The notes beneath the pieces were generated by a model. That model saw only the letters and a list, made by a program, of their open reading frames with translations. It did no database searches and had not been told where the DNA came from. Below, one piece after another: positions 36,331 through 48,382 of a stretch of DNA of 64,000 nucleotides. Both the position numbers and the translations under genes were made by a program. Location of the stretch: positions 57,957,196 to 58,021,195 of the forward strand of contig NC_088708.1 in assembly GCF_963576615.1 (NCBI RefSeq). The letters are read 5' to 3'. The DNA comes from Watersipora subatra. Taxonomy: Eukaryota > Bryozoa > Gymnolaemata > Cheilostomatida > Watersiporidae. Within the stretch, counting starts at the first letter, position 1, and each line of letters starts with the position of its first letter.

Positions 36331-39300
36331 GTTTCTATCCGTGATTAAATTCTATCATGATTTTTGCTACTAAACAAAACCGGATGACCCAATAACATAA
36401 ATTAAATATAGCCTCAGCGACAAAGTTAGACATCGCATTACTAGATGGGTGGGGTCGAGTTCAGATGTAGCAGTTGATACGTAAGAGTAGTACAGAACAT
36501 AGGAGCTGCTACTCTTTAGGACAAGAACATCAAAATTTTACTCCCGTCAAATTGCTCTTCTCAGATTGAGATGCCGACAAATATTTACTGTTAACTTTAC
36601 CTACAGTTTGCACGGATTCTTCAATTTTAGGTTTAATATCTAAATTATCTTTTAATCAATTATTTAGATATTGTCTTATTAAAATTCTCTCGGTGGTGGT
36701 TTCGCCTAAATTAATATCGTTTTCATAATGCGTCTAGTAACCCGTTGAATTTTCTCATAACTCGCTAACAAATATGACCATGTCGTGACATAAATCACTT
36801 AACAGTTGTGTAACAAATTATTTACTTGCTTCACAGCAATTTTTTATGAGTACGAAATGGCCAGTAATAATCCCCCTATTTAGTTAAGTAAATCGATCAA
36901 GCGTACTATAACAAGTTACTGTTAGCAGTACTAAGTCATATTTAGTAACCCTTTAAAGCTTTCAAAACACGAGATTACACTGAATTGAAACAATGTTCAT
37001 ACAAATAATTTTTAGCAAAGGTTGGCTAGTAACATAGTAGACCCTACCCAAAAATATTTAGCTCGCCGGTAACGAGTAGCAACATTGCAAATTGAAATTT
37101 AATCTCTGAGCTCACGAAATACCAAAGACAACACAGATGAAAATGCTTTATTACTTTACAAAATTGCTAGTTTTTAATTATGTTTTACAATATTCAATTA
37201 GGAGTAGTGCTAAATTCGTACTGTAAATTAGAAAATCTAGAATGCATGTGTTGTCAATTAGAAACTTGAGACCATGTTTTATTGCATTTTGTCAGTAGTT
37301 GCTGTTTAGTTATATATCTTGTCATTCTAGAGAAGTAATAAAACTAAATTCAAGCTATTGGATTATGGATTATTAGCATTATCTTTTGGAACTTGGTTTA
37401 TTCCACTGTGTAACATCAACAAGAGTACACGCTATTATAATTAGTTCATGAGTGCAGTAAACTATTTTATTAGTAATACTAGAAAGGTAATTTGGAAATA
37501 ATTAATAAATTGTGACTCCTACAAAGATTTAAAGTGATTCAGAGTTTCATTGTAAAATCTATTTAGTATTCTTCACTCATCCATCCTCACTGTGTTACCT
37601 TCCTTAAAAAGAGCTCACATTTGTTTGTGTGAGTCAGAACTTTATCTATGGTTGATGGCTTGTCTTCACAGCTGTGTAGGCCAGATTTGAACTGTAAGGT
37701 CTGCTAATAATGATAGGATTAATCCAGTCATAATGATAAGGCATAAACCTATTAACTATACTGTGCCTATTAACTATTATTACCTATCAACTAAGAATGT
37801 GACTATTTAAGTGGAACACAATGCTGAGCTGTGTTGCATTAGATTGCCCAGTCTAGTATAGTTAATAGGTCTATGTGATAAGATAATCTCAATGGAATAA
37901 TCATGGAGGATTATGAGTATCCTCAGGATGTATCATTTAGTATTTGGTTTCAAGGATCACGATGATGTTCGTTGGCTATTCCCTGATTGCTAAAATATTT
38001 GTCTCTAATAGGGCCATACATCAATGAAAAGATCTGAGTTGGAAATAATGATTTGACAAAGTTCTACAGATGCTTGAAGATATGAAGAACAACAAATAAA
38101 AATGCCAAATGGATGGTAAATCTTTTCACATTTTTCTTGGTTGTTGGTAGTTTTATTAGCAGCGCTTGCTGACATCATCTTGACTTGTATTTGAGTTTAT
38201 AAATGATGGTTCTTTGTTCAGACTAAAGATTATTTTGTGGTGAATAATGAATTTACTCATTGTTCTATTAACTAAACTTTCATTTAAACATTTACTTTTT
38301 CATGATGTATTTTATGATTGGAAAAAAATATGGACCTTCAAAGGCCTAGTACAGGGGTTGGCAAACTCTAACGGGCTCAACTCTAAACTCACAAACTCAG
38401 TCTGGCCTTGCGGCCCCCTGATTTTTTTAACGTCATTTGGCCTAACTGACTTGTAGCAGTATTCGCGAATATGTTTGTTTCCCCACCTCACCCAGTTTGC
38501 TACAGACCTTATTGTGACCAAAGAATGCCCCAGTGTGCTCTCAACATAGTAGAATGAATTCTCTTCGCGCTTCATACTCATTCCAATTTGCAAGTGATTA
38601 AGCTCATCTGCACTTCTTTTGGCCTTCTCTGTGAGGATCGTACCGCTAATATGCAAATGGAGTTGGTTGAACTGCAACGTTCCGACTTTCTTTTGTCTAA
38701 ATTTTCTTGTACCACTCTTATTGACTTCTACCTCAACTGCCACATTCTCAGTTTTCATGATTTTTAGCCCATGCCAAGGGCGCGATCTCGATCGTTTGGT
38801 GGCACCTATTTGTGTGAGCATTTTTTAAAAACAAACAAGCAAGTACATGTATATAACATTCTGTTGTTGAGTGCTTGCTTAGTCGTTCCTGATGTTGTTT
38901 CACCTCGGAGAAACATGTTTCCGGTTGATTGTGTTGTATATTTCAATAAATGTGTCTTTTCATGGAAACCTGGCGCCTTTTTCTACTCTTCCAAATGACC
39001 TAGTAGTCTAAAATGCTTGCTAACTTCCGGCTTAGCATAAAGCTTTTAGTAAAGCTACAGATAAAATCAAATCAAAATTGTTTAAAGTTTTTCTACGATT
39101 GAACTTTTCATTCTATGTTAATCTTTTTGCAGTACATTTAGTGTTCAAACCATTACATATTGGACTGAATATTCTACAAGAAATAGTTTGTTCCACAGTT
39201 CAAATGTGGCACAATTAAATGCTGCAGGTGACTACACATATAGCAGTCGAAAGAAAGCATATAAAATTGTGAAAACAAAAAACGGAATTATGCTCAAAGA

Positions 39301-39736
39301 TTTGTTTTAATAATAAAGTAAATATAGTAATAAAATAGTCAATAAAAAGGGTATATTGTTATTTTGGCTTCGTCTCACGTGAACTAAAGTGTAGGCTTGG
39401 TAATGCGTAGGTTCAGACCACTATGGTTCAGGTTCTACTCTGGACTAGTTAGAGTTTAATTTAGTTTAGCTTTTGTATTGTTTTATTATTTTTAAATTTT
39501 TTGTGTTAATTCTTACTTTTCAGTTTTTCTAATGAAACTGCAGTATTTGAGGAAACTTGTAACATTAACATATGCTCAAATTTTAGATCAATTGTTGCAA
39601 ATTTCGACTTACCTGTTCTGGTTGTAAGTCAGGCTAGATAATAGTTGTATCTTGGTTATATCACTCTCATATTAGTTTAGCGAAGAATATTTTTTCTCTT
39701 CAACCGTGCTGTCTATTTTGTAGACATTGATGCGCT
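36331..39736. other. Divergent intergenic region between RSU1 and the beta4-galactosyltransferase gene
   Basis: 3.4 kb of AT-rich sequence holding both 5' ends. A hAT-like fragment at 38352-38830 is the only recognisable element. A weak tRNA-like stretch lies near 39386-39440. No exon is supportable. Confidence 0.5.
38352..38830 (-). mobile_element. Possible hAT-type transposon fragment with an unidentified 169-codon ORF
   Basis: CAGGGGTTGGCAAACTCTAA, followed by TCTGGCCTTGCGGCCCCC, closely resembles hAT-family termini (CAGGGGTCGGCAAAC...). A minus-strand frame of 169 codons (38821-38312) covers the region and reads through this end. It shows no family motif I recognise. The opposite terminus and the 8-bp duplication expected of hAT were not found. 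Confidence 0.35.
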
Positions 39737-42700
39737 ATGGCAAGGTTCACTCTAAAAACCTTTGTGAAGCTGCTAGTTTCTCTATACGTCATAGTTTTCA
39801 TATATGCATTGATTAACTGCAAGTCACGAGTTCTCTTCTCTCAGCCAGACTTTATGTTTGAAGACTCAAATTCTTTTATGATATCAAATGGGAGCCGACG
39901 CTGTCGACTCAAGCATTCCGAACTTCATCACGTCAAGTTAAACCTTGACCCATCCATAAATCTAGAGGACGTCGCTAAAGAGAATCCTCATGTGGAACTC
40001 GGCGGCAAATGGCAGCCACCAGACTGCGAACCGTGGCAGAAGGTCCTCATTATAATTCCCTATCGAGATCGAGCCTATCATCTCCGTGTGCTACTTAATC
40101 GTCTCCACCCAATGCTGCAGCGTCAGAAGATCGCCTATCAAATAGTTGTGTCAGAGCAGGCCGGATTGGACGCCTTTGCCAAAGGAAGGGTCGTCAACAT
40201 TGCTTTTGTAGAGATATTGAAGACTCAGAATTTCGATTGTATTATAATTCAGGTGAGACCAGAGGTTTAGAGAGATACTCTTGATGAGTTATGTTTTTAA
40301 ACTCTGTTCAACAGAAACATATTTTATTATAATTGGTCATAGCTTAACTAATTGTCCACATACCTCATTATTATTAGTCATATCTGGTCTTATTGGCCTC
40401 ATACCTTGTTACTATCGGTCACACCTTGTTCTGCTGCCCTCATCCCTTATTAATATTGATCATACCTTGTTCTGCTGGCCTCATACATAGTTACTATTGG
40501 TCATACCTTGTCCTATTGAGCTCATACATCGTTACTATTGGTCATACCTTGCCCTATTGGCCTCATACCTTGTTACTATTGGTCATACTTTGCCCTATGG
40601 GCTTCATACCATGTTACTATTGGTCATACCTTGCCCTATTGGCCTCATACCTTGTTACTATTGGTCATACTTTTCCCTATTGGCTTCATACCATGTTACT
40701 ATTGGTCACACCTTGCTCTGCTGGTCTCATCCCTTATTAATATTGATCATACCTTGTTCTGCTGGCCTCATACATAGTTACTATTGGTCATACCTTGTCC
40801 TATTGAGCTCATACATAGTTACTATTGGTCATACCTTGCCCTATTGGCCTCATACCTTGTTACTATTGGTCATACTTTGCCCTATTGGCCTCATACCTTG
40901 TTACTATTGGTCATACTTTGCCCTATTGGCTTCATACCATGTTACTATTGGTCATACCTTGTTCTATTGGCTTCATACCATGTTACTATTGGTCATACCT
41001 TGTTCTATTGGCCTCATTTTTGTTACGATTAGTCATACCTTGTTCTATTGGCCTCATTTTTGTTACGATTAGTCATACCTTGTTTTGTAGATTATTCATG
41101 TCCACTATGACATGTTTCGTTTTTGCATAACATTTCATAAGAGACAAGCCTTTGTAATTGTTTTTCTTTTGCATTTCTTATCATTTAGTTTCTTATCATT
41201 CCTGATAATGACTGAGCAAAGTGGTTGGAGGACCTTTTATGCACTCTGCCACATCACTACTCAATCAGTACATGTTTCCTTTATGCACTTTCATCAGCTT
41301 AGCGGATAAAGCTACACTACCATGTTTCTTATTTAGTCAACTACAGAGCTTCCTACTACCATTAACCTATACTAGCTCTCATCACTAACACGGTTATACT
41401 TTTTATTATCGTTGCCATGTATTCCTACATTTCATTATTCACAGATCTTTAGTATGTTATACACGCAGGATGTAGATATGTTGCCTGAAACTGACAAGAA
41501 CATATACGTTTGTGATGCCCATGCTCGACACTTGGCCCCTGCCATAGACGAGCTGCGGTATCACCCGATCTACTATAACATCTATGGTGGAGTAGTAGCA
41601 CTGAGCACGAGCAACTATCAGCTCATCAACGGTTTCTCAAACAGATACGCCGGCTGGGGCAATGAGGATGATGACATGTCCGCAAGGACTATTGGAGCTG
41701 GTAAGTTGCGAATAAAGTCACGCTTCGACTAACAATCATCTCTGCGCGTGAACCTGAACAAATATTTGTCTCGACTTGTAAACTTATTTTTAACATGCGC
41801 CGTCTGAGATCTCACAACCTTGCATATAGAAGTAAAAATTAGGAGCAAAATTAAAACAAGAAGGTAAACAATAGAAATTTAGGAAAAAAGTTAATTTAAG
41901 CTGCATTTGGTGTAAGTTAGAGTAAGTTAGAGTAAGTTAGAGTAAGTTGAAGTGCATCACGATTGAACCAAATTAGTAAATAGGTAACAAAGTAGCAATA
42001 CAAACATTTAACTGAAAAACGCTTTATTTAACTTAGTTTTATGTACAATTTAGCTTCTCTAACTATTAGTTTTTATATATTTATATAATGCAGGTTGAAT
42101 CTACATGTTACTACCTGAAGTACTTATCATTAAATATTGATCTCTGGGATGGATTAAACGAACAACAATGTATTCTTATAAAAATATTTGCTCCAACATG
42201 CAATGCCTTCAACATAGAACACAAACATCAGCAGGAATTAACTTTGGGTGGCAAGGTTTGACTGGAGAGGGTGTGTACTTGTCTAACTGTTCTGAGAAAT
42301 AGTTCTCTACCTGTTTTCTCTAAGTTTGTTGTCCATTCATTCAATTCCTGTCTAGTGTATGTGTTAATTGCCATTTTGCTGCTCTTATGACAGTTTGATG
42401 TTTAGCTGTTTTAATCATATATGTACGCATGAGTACACACATGTGTGTACTCATGCGTACACACATGTGTGTACATGCTTATATACATGTGTGTACACAT
42501 GTATGTACGCATGCACACATGCGTGTGTACACATGTGTGTACACACTTGTGTACACACATGTGTGTACTCATGCGTACACACATGTGTGTGCATGCGTAC
42601 ATACATGTGTGTACACATGTATGTACGCATGCACATACGCGTGTGTCAACATGTATGTACACACTTGTGTACACACATGTGTGCCTATGTCAGTGGTTTG

Positions 42701-43502
42701 AGTATAATTATAAGCAATCTAGTACGAGCAAGCTATATCCTCACTGTGTTTCCATACTTCGAATGGGTTCAGCAGTGTCCATTGCACCCCTACCGTTTCA
42801 CCGATCCAGAGTTGTACTATATAGATCTTTCCAAGATTTGTTATGTAACCCTCAATACAGAATTTGTTAAAGTAGACTCAATTTTGGGTCACAATCACTT
42901 TTTAATTTAACTTGATCGAACTAGTCAACTAGCTGTAGAGACCCGCGTAATTGTGTGCTGAAATATTTTTACATCCGCTAGGAAGAGCTGGAAAATCCAT
43001 CAGCAGTGAGCATTTCAATGCGAATACATCTGACACAATTTCGCGTCAAATGCGTTCGGATTTTACTGTTTCTATGATTCTGAGTAGAAACAACTCCGAA
43101 CCTATTCAAAGCATGGAAACACAGTGCATGTCTAGGGAAGGCTAACCGTCTTGTTAATGAATGGCTCAATATACCAAGATTGTAGCCTGGAAGTTTGATT
43201 ATTGTTTAATTTCAGGGCTCTACTTGACCCGGCCTCCTTACCACATCGGTAGGTATAAAATGGTACGTCACATGAAGTCTGGTAGGTCTGAACATGGATA
43301 CACCAACTTCATGCAGTGGCGACATTGGTGGAAGATTGACGGGATAAACAATATGTCAGTCATTAAGTATAAAGTACTTTCAACTACCAAGACTCCTTTA
43401 TATACAAACATTACGGTAGATGTAGGCATACCGCCAGACCCACCCAATCCAAAGATACCTGAAGAGAGCTTTTTGTGGTTTTTATGGTTTTTTGTGCCAT
43501 GA
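39737..43502 (+). CDS. Beta-1,4-galactosyltransferase-family enzyme (GT7), probably GalNAc-preferring, 3 exons
   Basis: Exons 39737-40252, 41469-41700 and 43216-43502 (stop TGA) give 344 aa, normal for beta4GalTs. It is a type II Golgi membrane protein: short cytosolic tail, one membrane anchor at about residues 8-26, a stem, then the catalytic domain. Hallmarks are IIIPYRDRAYHLR, the metal-binding DVD (173-175), YGGVVALS, INGFSNRYAGWG, WGNEDDD (235-241) and MVRH (Met265 and His268, matching the Mn-binding Met344 and His347 of bovine beta4GalT1). The family transfers Gal, or GalNAc in many invertebrate members, from UDP-sugar to terminal GlcNAc. The residue matching bovine Tyr289 is Ile210, the invertebrate beta4GalNAcT state, so a LacdiNAc-forming activity is inferred. 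Intron 1 carries a 41-bp minisatellite and intron 2 a palindromic TG/CA block. The C terminus is extended and hydrophobic (SFLWFLWFFVP). Confidence 0.94.
40300..41085. repeat. 41-bp minisatellite with a 287-bp higher-order repeat
   Basis: Units begin TTACTATTGGTCATACCTTG and continue for 41 bp. A variant block (TTCTGCTG..CATCCCTTATTAA) occurs at 40421 and again at 40708, exactly seven units apart. It lies in intron 1 of the transferase gene, starting about 50 bp after the donor. Confidence 0.93.
41917..41952. repeat. Short GTAAGTTAGA tandem repeat
   Basis: About four copies of a 10-bp unit in intron 2 of the transferase gene. Each contains a splice-donor-like GTAAGT. Confidence 0.75.
42422..42690. 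repeat. Palindromic alternating purine-pyrimidine block
   Basis: GTACGCATGAGTACACACAT and its inverse form a perfect 40-bp palindrome at 42422-42461. The rest alternates ACACATGTGTGTAC-type sequence, and a block of about 118 bp is repeated once. It lies in intron 2 of the transferase gene. The Cys/His/Thr ORFs on both strands follow from the repeat. Confidence 0.9.
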
Positions 43503-43819
43503 ACTGACCTTCATTTACAGTTTCTGCTATTTTTCTAGTCACTATTGAGAATTTTTGGTCTCATTTGTCAAACCAACATCTATTTTGTCTTCCTTCAATC
43601 GGGTTACTACTGCACGATTTGCAGAAATTTATTCCTACCTTATCCTTGGAGTATCTGAGCTTATCTGAAAGCTGTTTAAAGTGCGTGTATTTGATTGGTC
43701 AGCACACCATATTTATGCTAACATGAGTGAGTAGACACAAGAACAATCATTGCCCTAATCTACATGACAGACTTTGGTGGGCCGAGGCTTGCCATTATTG
43801 TGTCTAATGGTTTTTCACC

Positions 43820-43843
43820 AATAAATTTTTCAGTTTAAATAAA
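43820..43843 (+). promoter_or_regulatory. Candidate polyadenylation signals of the transferase gene
   Basis: AATAAA occurs at 43820-43825 and again at 43838-43843, about 320-340 bases after the stop codon. Confidence 0.5.
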
Positions 43844-44773
43844 TTGCACCATAAGTTTGTACGTTGATTCATGAAAAAGATCTGCCATAACTGGATCTCT
43901 CTCAATTGTGACATTTTAAATCATATAGGGAATTGAGAAATATTTCACAGTAAAAAAAACTAACTTGCTGTTACTTAAATTAGGTTGAAGAAAAGAGGAA
44001 TAACTGTTATCCATGCATGGAGCAGTTTTCACTGATTGAATACGCCATCCAGCCTGCTCTGTTTGGAGTCAGGCAAAATGTCATTGTTGAGGCTGCATAG
44101 TTCTCATATACACGTAGTTACCTGCATGCTGAATGTGTTGGCAAATGCTTTTGGTTACCCTTCCTCTCACCATCTTGAACACGAATTTATTCTAACTAAG
44201 CAGTATTGCAAAGCCTCTTCTGCAAATGTCAGCCATTTTTGTCATAATGCAAGCGATGTTTTTAATTTTTTGTACAAACACTTTTCAAGAGACGAGGCAT
44301 ATCAGTAAGGGCACAGCGTAGATTGTGACATCAGGTAGTGCTAAATATTTTTATGTATTTTCAAGTCTTTGTGTGCATTTAATGCCAAGTGTTTTCATAT
44401 AATACAAAGTTTTTTCATTTACATTAGTGTCAATTCTGTTGGTGCAGTCTGTTTATATGCCAAGTCTGCCTGTTTCGATATGTGAAGGCGTGATAAGCTT
44501 TTATTAAATTCTTAGTGTTTGTGAGATTTTTTAACTGTTGTAGCTCAAATTTCTAGCATTAACTGACAACAATTATATCCGTTTGGTTGCAAGGTAGGTT
44601 ATTACAGGCTCATTTTAGTGAAATCACTAAGTAGATGTTTTGTGCATTACACACCCGCAAAATTTCATGTAATAACTGAAAATCTGCGTATTTGTCCAAG
44701 TTCGTTTACATCTACGTAAATGTTATGTATAAATGTTATGACGTTCATTTATGTATACATATATATATATAAA

Positions 44774-45360
44774 TTAGCTGTGTTACCTGGCGTTGCCCGG
44801 GTAATAAAAAATGTCTGGTCAAAAAATTTATTTGTATTTAACATATAACAACATTTGCCATTCTAACTTTCAAACTTCATATCACAAGGAAACTGTTTCG
44901 TGCAGATCAAATAAAAAAAAGTAAAACGACTATAAAAAGGTTTAGATGTAAATGTGAAATAATTAGCAAGTAATAGCTAAGTTAAGTCGGTTTTGCTACA
45001 ATTACAATATACGATGATTCGGTAATGATACAATTAATACGAACTGAGAAAACAAAATAAAAATCTTGAATATGTAGAATTAATAATAACAATTCTTGCA
45101 TAAAAGTGCGCATAAAAAAGGTTACGGCTCCACCAGAAGCTATCCATCAAAACTTTGAACAACGATACGGAGAGAATATAATTGTCCGCGTGAGAAGAAT
45201 TGGTCTTGACCCCAAATATAATAATCGAACCTTACGAAAAAAATTTCTTAACAGGGGCATTGTATTGCGGAGCCACATGGGTAAAATAATCAGCGTGCAC
45301 TATAGTTATAGCTGGATGCACCTACAAAAGACATACGACCAACTTTGAAAAATATATATA
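44774..45360. repeat. Dispersed repeat with a TAGCTGTGTTACCTGGCGTT head
   Basis: The head contains the near-palindromic ACCTGGCGTTGCCCGGGTAA, known to me from repeat ends in several invertebrate genomes. An 80-codon frame at 45106-45348 (YGENIIVRVRRIGLDPKYNN) looks like the conserved tail of such repeats rather than a gene. TATATATA tracts flank both ends. A second head lies at 27268. Confidence 0.45.
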
Positions 45361-48300
45361 TAGATAGAAGATAAATGATGCTGTGTACCAACCTAGATTC
45401 AAGTCCTACGTTGTGTGTACTTAATATTACCATTGGTACAAAAGTCTTAATAGCATCATTTAACATTATGACGTTCTTGGTTCAACAGTTGTTACTGATG
45501 AAGTCTGCTGTTTGTTAGGAGTTATCATAACCTGTATACAGCCATAACCCTGCATTACTGACACAATTCATGCTCAGCCTTCATTATTCAGATTATTTCA
45601 GATTATTCAGATTGTACGGTTATAGTTTAATTTAACTTTGTAAACAGATTAGTGAACATAAGAAATAAATTTTAGGCTATCTTTATATGCTACATGTATA
45701 ACAGTTGAATAAGTTAGCTTTGAATGGCTATTTTATCATCCGCTGCAGATCCTTCATATTTTAACTCTAGTTCATCTCATTATCTTAATGTTGTTCTCTT
45801 TGTACGCATGCCTTTATTCTTTTATGGTTACCTATTTAAAATAGCCGAAGCATATTTTTTGCGTCTCATTTCTGTCAAGTAGCTGAATTCAGGCAGAAGT
45901 TAGTCTGCAACCAATAGAACTCCTTCCTTGTTCATGGAAATGCACTCTAGAAGAAAAGGCTGTTGCTTGCTTGTTTACCTATCATACTTTCCATTCAGAA
46001 TTCTAGTCTATTCTGGGTAAATACAGTTGTACTGACAAAGAGCCATTTCCAGTGAGCATGTGACATATTTTGTTCAGAGTATGCAACTAATATTTCTTCC
46101 TGTTTAAGAGTTATCAGGGTAGCGCTGGTTAAAGTGTGGGTGTGTATTTAATGTGAATTTAAAATTTTATTTAAAAGATTAAATATACATTTGACTCTTG
46201 AGTAATGTACATGTATTTAATCTTTCAAATTAAATAATGTTGGGCTGCCTTTACTATTGTTTCAATCCTTTGATATCTATGAGCAAAATATGACATGTTC
46301 AGAGTTTAGCAGTAATGCAAGTATCAGTCTCTATCAGTGTGGCTCTTGATTAAGTGAACAATGCTATTGGTCAACTAGATTTTTTGGCAGATCATACAGT
46401 CTCCTTTTAAGGCTAACTAGCATTTTGATAAAGAATTTTATGGGTGTACACAAACACTTGGTGTTCGTATATCAATTGCGTATTTCTCACTTTGTTGACT
46501 TGACAGTGAACCCGCGAATGGTCTACTTTGTTTATGTTTACAACTAAGGACAAATTATGTGTAACCTCTAGGGTTTTGTAGAACTGTCTTGTGTCAGCTC
46601 TGCTGTATGCTTTCATATGGGTGGGTTTCAAATGTACAAGATTGCTTGATCTGGAGGTGCATATCATTTTACTTGTTGGAATCCTCTCATGAATTCATCA
46701 ATAGAGATCAATGACATATTCTAACTAGTTTTCTTTAGCAAATGTGTGCATGCAAATATACTTTTCTTTTAAAATATTATCCCACGAACAAACGAGCGGA
46801 AGCGAAGTATGAGAGTTTTTATGATAAATGCATGTGCACACAACTTACGAAAATTAATCATCAACAATGAGACGAACCCTTGTCTAGAAATTTCATCAAC
46901 AAATTTCACCATCGTTTTGTAAAGTCGTTAAAGTATAATAACGATACAAAACGCATTTAAGCCTATTTAAATATGTTACCAAGTCTTTGTAAACCGTCGG
47001 CATTATCTTAAAACTTACCCATCTGATCGGATTATACACAAATAGACAGATTAATTTGGATGAAAATCGCCACAAAACGCTTGAAAAGCTTGGTTTAATA
47101 AAAGTTAAAACCGGAAATTGAAACGCCAAGCGACAGAGAATAGAACGATACAGTTGTGCGCATTTCACGAAAAAATAACGTGCACATTTCACCAGTCTAT
47201 AGCATTATCGAAGGTTTCTGTAATTAACGTAGGAGTACTGAAATCGTTCCATTTTTGCCGATTTCAAAGTAACTGACATTTTAGACTCCTGAGTACTTTG
47301 GTATTCTAACTGATGTACAACGCAGTGTAAGTAAAGGAAATGACAATGATATTTTTTTTCTAACGATTCTTATGAGATTTTAAGATTATGAGATTATACT
47401 TATGAGATTATAAAAACTATGACGTTTTTAAATGTAAACAAAATTGTGTATTGGTTTTATATTGTTACTATATTAATAATATTGGTTATTCTAATAATAT
47501 CAGTGCATTTTACTTCTAATAATGGCCAATATTGCATTTCTCCTATTGCAGGGGGAGAGATATAAACATATAATCTTTTCCTTTCATTATTGCTATTTTT
47601 TGTATATAATAACACCCACACCCAGTACATTACAGCTACCATTGCAGTTATCCTATTGCACTGCAGTGCCATTTGACTGCTAATATTGCATTTCTCAACC
47701 ATCAGTACCCTTTCTTTTTTTCCAATATCTCTTTGGTCGCTTGGTTTGCTGTATGACATTGGAATTTCTAGTATAATATAATAATAAAGAAAACAACACC
47801 GATGTTGCTATGTCATTCAGTATATTAATGATGAACTGAAAGGAACAGGCGGCTACATTATCAGCATTAACTTCACCAAGCCACAATTTATGACAATCCA
47901 TAACAAATGCAGCCGAGCTGGCTCAGCTTAAATTTATAACAAAAGCGCATAAATGAAAATGAAATCTGTCTACATAAAAAACAGTATAATATGCCATATG
48001 GATGCATTAGCCTTCAAATAGAACTGTTTGGTTGACTAGTAGTCCCTACTAAACTATGAGGATAAAGTGAGTAGTTGAGGTGGCCCTAGACAAACCATTT
48101 GTAGAGGTCAAGAATGTCATAACAGGCAAGGTGTTCGCAAGCAATGCATCATCAAATGCTCTGTTCCAGTAGTTATAAGCATAAAGTTCAGAGAGAAAAT
48201 GTAACATAAATATGCCTTCCAACTGAGCACATCGTTTGCTTTGAGCATCAGTATCTCAGCTCTAACTAGTAATAAGTAATATGTAATACAAGAATACACA

Positions 48301-48382
48301 AACTACGTAATAATATTGATCAAAAATATGGTCTACTTAATATTATTCTAAATTAATATTCAACTTGGATAAATCATAGGAC

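Larger units (their letters stand above)
43503..48382. other. Tail-to-tail intergenic region between the transferase and SCO-spondin-like genes
   Basis: 4.9 kb, AT-rich. It holds the transferase 3' UTR, a dispersed repeat at 44774-45360 and the 3' UTR of the SCO-spondin-like gene. No further exons are supportable. Confidence 0.55.

Noticed and set aside
40281-41130. Overlapping plus-strand ORFs in the 41-bp repeat
   Set aside because: The repeat lies between two firmly placed exons of the transferase gene, and the peptides are repeat translations.
42368-42910. Cys/His/Thr-rich ORFs on both strands
   Set aside because: They are translations of TG/CA palindromic sequence and appear symmetrically on both strands.
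44036-44308. 90-codon plus-strand ORF downstream of the transferase gene
   Set aside because: No recognisable domain or splice signals; it lies after the likely polyadenylation signals.
45106-45348. 80-codon basic ORF
   Set aside because: It lies within a dispersed repeat and resembles the conserved tail of such repeats rather than a gene.
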